DNA from: a virus
IMG/VR virus record: IMGVR_UViG_3300047666_000565
Location: 1 to 40,403 of that record
Length of the DNA stretch: 40,403 bases
Reading direction: 5' to 3' (one strand)
The notes under the pieces were generated by a model, which saw only the letters and a program-made list of their open reading frames with translations, searched no databases and was not told where the DNA came from. Position numbers and translations under genes: made by a program. Below are positions 38,838 to 40,403 of the stretch, in pieces. The stretch's first letter is position 1, and every line of letters starts with the position of its first letter.

Positions 38838-38888
38838 ATGCACGAACAAAAACCCGTTGCCTTGATTGGTCGTGGGTTTTGTTGTTGA
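38838..38888 (+). CDS. possible leader peptide across the terminator (16 aa)
   Basis: ATG at 38838 sits behind the strong AAAAGGACCGAGATT leader and opens a 16-codon frame with QKPVALIGRGF that ends inside the region 3' of the hairpin. The same core is in frame at the other locus. A ribosome here would cover the hairpin, so it may act as an attenuation leader for MPE-B. Confidence 0.35.
   Translation: MHEQKPVALIGRGFCC
38849..38880 (+). terminator. terminator-like hairpin before MPE-B
   Basis: AAAACCC (38849-38855) pairs with GGGTTTT (38874-38880) over an 18-nt loop. It is the counterpart of 1360-1393 with two fewer pairs. Confidence 0.65.
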
Positions 38889-38980
38889 AACGCCCTTAAG
38901 TTGAAAACCCTTAACAATCAAACCCCTGCGTGATATGCACAACCAACGCAAGCAAATTGCAATATTTGGAAGGTAAAATC

Positions 38981-40216
38981 ATGCCAACTCCCCCAATGTC
39001 TGATGCACTAGCAATTCAAGCCCTTGACGCCCTAGACCGAAATGAGGGGATCGGCGCAAAAGCCGCCGCAGAATTAGGGGTAAATTACAGCACATTCTAC
39101 AGCCGGGTAAAAAAGGCCAAAGAACGCGGGTTGCATTTATCCGACGGCGCACGCAACAGCATGAACCTATCAGGAATAAACGGCGCTGAAATCCAAGGCG
39201 GTTGGCTTGCGGTATTAAACGACGCTGGGGAAAAGATTGGAAACAACAGGTGGTCAGCGCCCAAAAACCAAGAGGAAACCGACCAATTCCTTGAAACGAT
39301 CCGGGGCGCAATTGACGACCTCAAAACGATAGACGTTCCAAAATACGAAATCCGCGAACAGCCGGACGGCGAGTGCTTGCTAGTCATTGATCTAGCCGAC
39401 GTGCATGTGGGCAAGCTGTGTGTCGAAACTGAAACGGGTTACACATACAGCCGTGAGATTGCCGTGCAGCGCATGGTTGAGGGAACACGGGAATTGATCC
39501 GCAAAGCGTCTGGCATGGGTGTTGGTCGCATCTTGTTCGTTATCGGCAATGACATTCTGCACGTTGACAACTCAAAATCAACAACAACCAGCGGCACGCC
39601 ACAAGACACGCACGGGACGATTCACCAGCTATATCGGGACGCCTTCGCTGGATACGTCAAGTGTATTGAGCTTGCCCGCCTGACAGCGCCGGTTGATTTG
39701 ATTTTCTGCCCGTCTAACCACGACTGGCTTATGGGCTGGTGCTTGGCGCGTGAAGTCGGCGCATGGTTCCGCAACGCCCCAGATGTAACCGCGACGGAAT
39801 ACAACCTGTCAGAACTTCATCGCAAATACTACCGCTTTGAGGGCAATCTAATCGGCCTGACACACGGCGACGGGGCCAAGGAAGCAGACCTCTACCCGCT
39901 GATGATGACAGAGGCCCGCGCGCATATCTCAGACTGCACACATCGTTACTGGTACGTGCATCACTTGCACCATAAGATCCGCAAGCAGGCTGGGGTTTTG
40001 TCGCACAAGCGGGAAAAAGATCACATCGGAATGACAATGATGCACAACGCGGTTCGAAGTGTTGAGGGCGACAACGTGCAGATTGAATATGTCCGCAGTA
40101 TGTCGCCCCCAGATGGCTGGCATGACCGCAACGGGTATGTGAACCGCCAGGCCGTCGAGTGCTTTGTGCATCACCCTTACGACGGCCAAGATGGACGTTT
40201 CACGGTTTGGTTTTAA
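38981..40216 (+). CDS. metallophosphoesterase with the same N-terminal domain (MPE-B)
   Basis: A 411-residue protein. Residues 1-95 match those of MPE-A closely (SDALAIQALDAL, YSTFYSRVKKAKERGLHLSDGARN) and look like a helix-turn-helix domain. The catalytic core is different: DVH at 140-142, GNDILH at 189-194, SNHDW at 245-249, THGD at 294-297 and a histidine cluster VHHLHH at 326-331 in place of GHxH. It is still a calcineurin-like phosphoesterase. The start at 38981 follows GGAAGG. The shared flanks and different core suggest exchange of the catalytic part between phages. Confidence 0.87.
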   Translation: MPTPPMSDALAIQALDALDRNEGIGAKAAAELGVNYSTFYSRVKKAKERGLHLSDGARNSMNLSGINGAEIQGGWLAVLNDAGEKIGNNRWSAPKNQEETDQFLETIRGAIDDLKTIDVPKYEIREQPDGECLLVIDLADVHVGKLCVETETGYTYSREIAVQRMVEGTRELIRKASGMGVGRILFVIGNDILHVDNSKSTTTSGTPQDTHGTIHQLYRDAFAGYVKCIELARLTAPVDLIFCPSNHDWLMGWCLAREVGAWFRNAPDVTATEYNLSELHRKYYRFEGNLIGLTHGDGAKEADLYPLMMTEARAHISDCTHRYWYVHHLHHKIRKQAGVLSHKREKDHIGMTMMHNAVRSVEGDNVQIEYVRSMSPPDGWHDRNGYVNRQAVECFVHHPYDGQDGRFTVWF

Positions 40217-40224
40217 GAAACCAA
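40207..40224. terminator. hairpin at the end of MPE-B
   Basis: TTGGTTT (40207-40213) and AAACCAA (40218-40224) pair with a 4-nt loop across the stop codon. It separates MPE-B from the convergent late operon, differing in sequence from the hairpin at the MPE-A end. Confidence 0.4.
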
Positions 40225-40234
40225 GGGCGCAATT

Positions 40235-40403
40235 CTATTTTGCAAACGCGCCGAATAAACCCGACTTAAACGCGGCGAACGCAAGGGCAAAAGCAACGCA
40301 CCATTTGAGCGTAGCGCCAGCATAGCGCATGACCGTTAGGAAACCTTTGATTGAGTTCCATGCGTCCATGACTTCCTCAAGGGCTTCAAGTTGTTCAGGG
40401 GTG
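40235..40403 (-). CDS. C-terminal part of a second copy of the 2677-2901 membrane-protein gene
   Basis: The minus strand from the right edge to the CTA stop complement at 40235-40237 encodes the same C-terminal sequence as the 2677-2901 gene, for example KWCVAFALAFAAFKSGLFG. Eight codons differ in the DNA and every change is synonymous; the outer 111 bp are identical. The N-terminal part is beyond the window. Either the genome wraps around here, or the gene is duplicated. Confidence 0.75.
   Translation of the reverse strand, partial: TPEQLEALEEVMDAWNSIKGFLTVMRYAGATLKWCVAFALAFAAFKSGLFGAFAK

Overview
The window looks like almost a whole genome of a tailed, short-tailed (podovirus-like) double-stranded DNA phage. 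The proteins include an SU10-type major capsid protein, an SU10-type adaptor, a nozzle-like tail protein, an internal ejection-type protein and a P22-like portal. An alphaproteobacterial host (marine Rhodobacteraceae type) is my inference from the protein style; nothing in the sequence proves it. I see no integrase, CI/Cro immunity pair, DNA polymerase, RNA polymerase or tRNA gene, so the phage appears to lean on the host polymerases.

Layout. (1) 1-2654, plus strand: a zinc-ribbon fragment, an adenine/cytosine-N4-type DNA methyltransferase, two small proteins, a hairpin terminator and a metallophosphoesterase with its own N-terminal domain (MPE-A). (2) 2677-24493, minus strand: the packaging, virion and lysis operon. 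Read in transcription order it is small terminase, a membrane peptide, large terminase, an ADP-ribosyltransferase-like protein, tiny basic proteins, adaptor, tail fibres, nozzle, internal proteins, portal, scaffold, capsid, then amidase, membrane protein, nested Rz/Rz1 spanins and a last membrane protein. (3) 24577-30252, minus strand: HD hydrolase, small regulators linked by ATGA overlaps, a tetrapeptide-repeat protein, a 415-bp AT-rich gap with iteron-like repeats (probable origin), then a DUF3987-like helicase/primase gene and its upstream partners. (4) 30394-36774, plus strand: a replication and recombination module (Sak4-like ATPase, DUF669 protein with an SSB-like tail, YqaJ exonuclease, SF2 helicase, VRR-NUC nuclease), small proteins and a SleB-type wall hydrolase. 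(5) 36899-37784, minus strand: two small genes and a serine-recombinase-like protein that has lost its catalytic serine. (6) 37909-40216, plus strand: small genes and a second metallophosphoesterase (MPE-B), followed by the start of a second copy of the late-operon end.

How it works together. Divergent control regions lie at 30253-30393 and 37785-37908, and both carry repeat-type operators. The plus-strand module supplies single-strand binding, annealing, resection, unwinding and a junction-type nuclease. The minus-strand late operon builds and packages the particle and ends in the lysis genes.

The most striking feature is that the two ends are versions of the same locus. MPE-A and MPE-B share flanks and the first ~95 residues but carry different phosphoesterase cores. 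Immediately downstream of both lies the same lysis-side gene; its last part differs only by synonymous changes and then becomes 111 bp of exact identity (2735-2845 and 40293-40403). The simplest reading is a circularly permuted or terminally redundant genome of about 37.56 kb, assembled across two co-occurring variants of a swappable cassette. A true duplication is the alternative.
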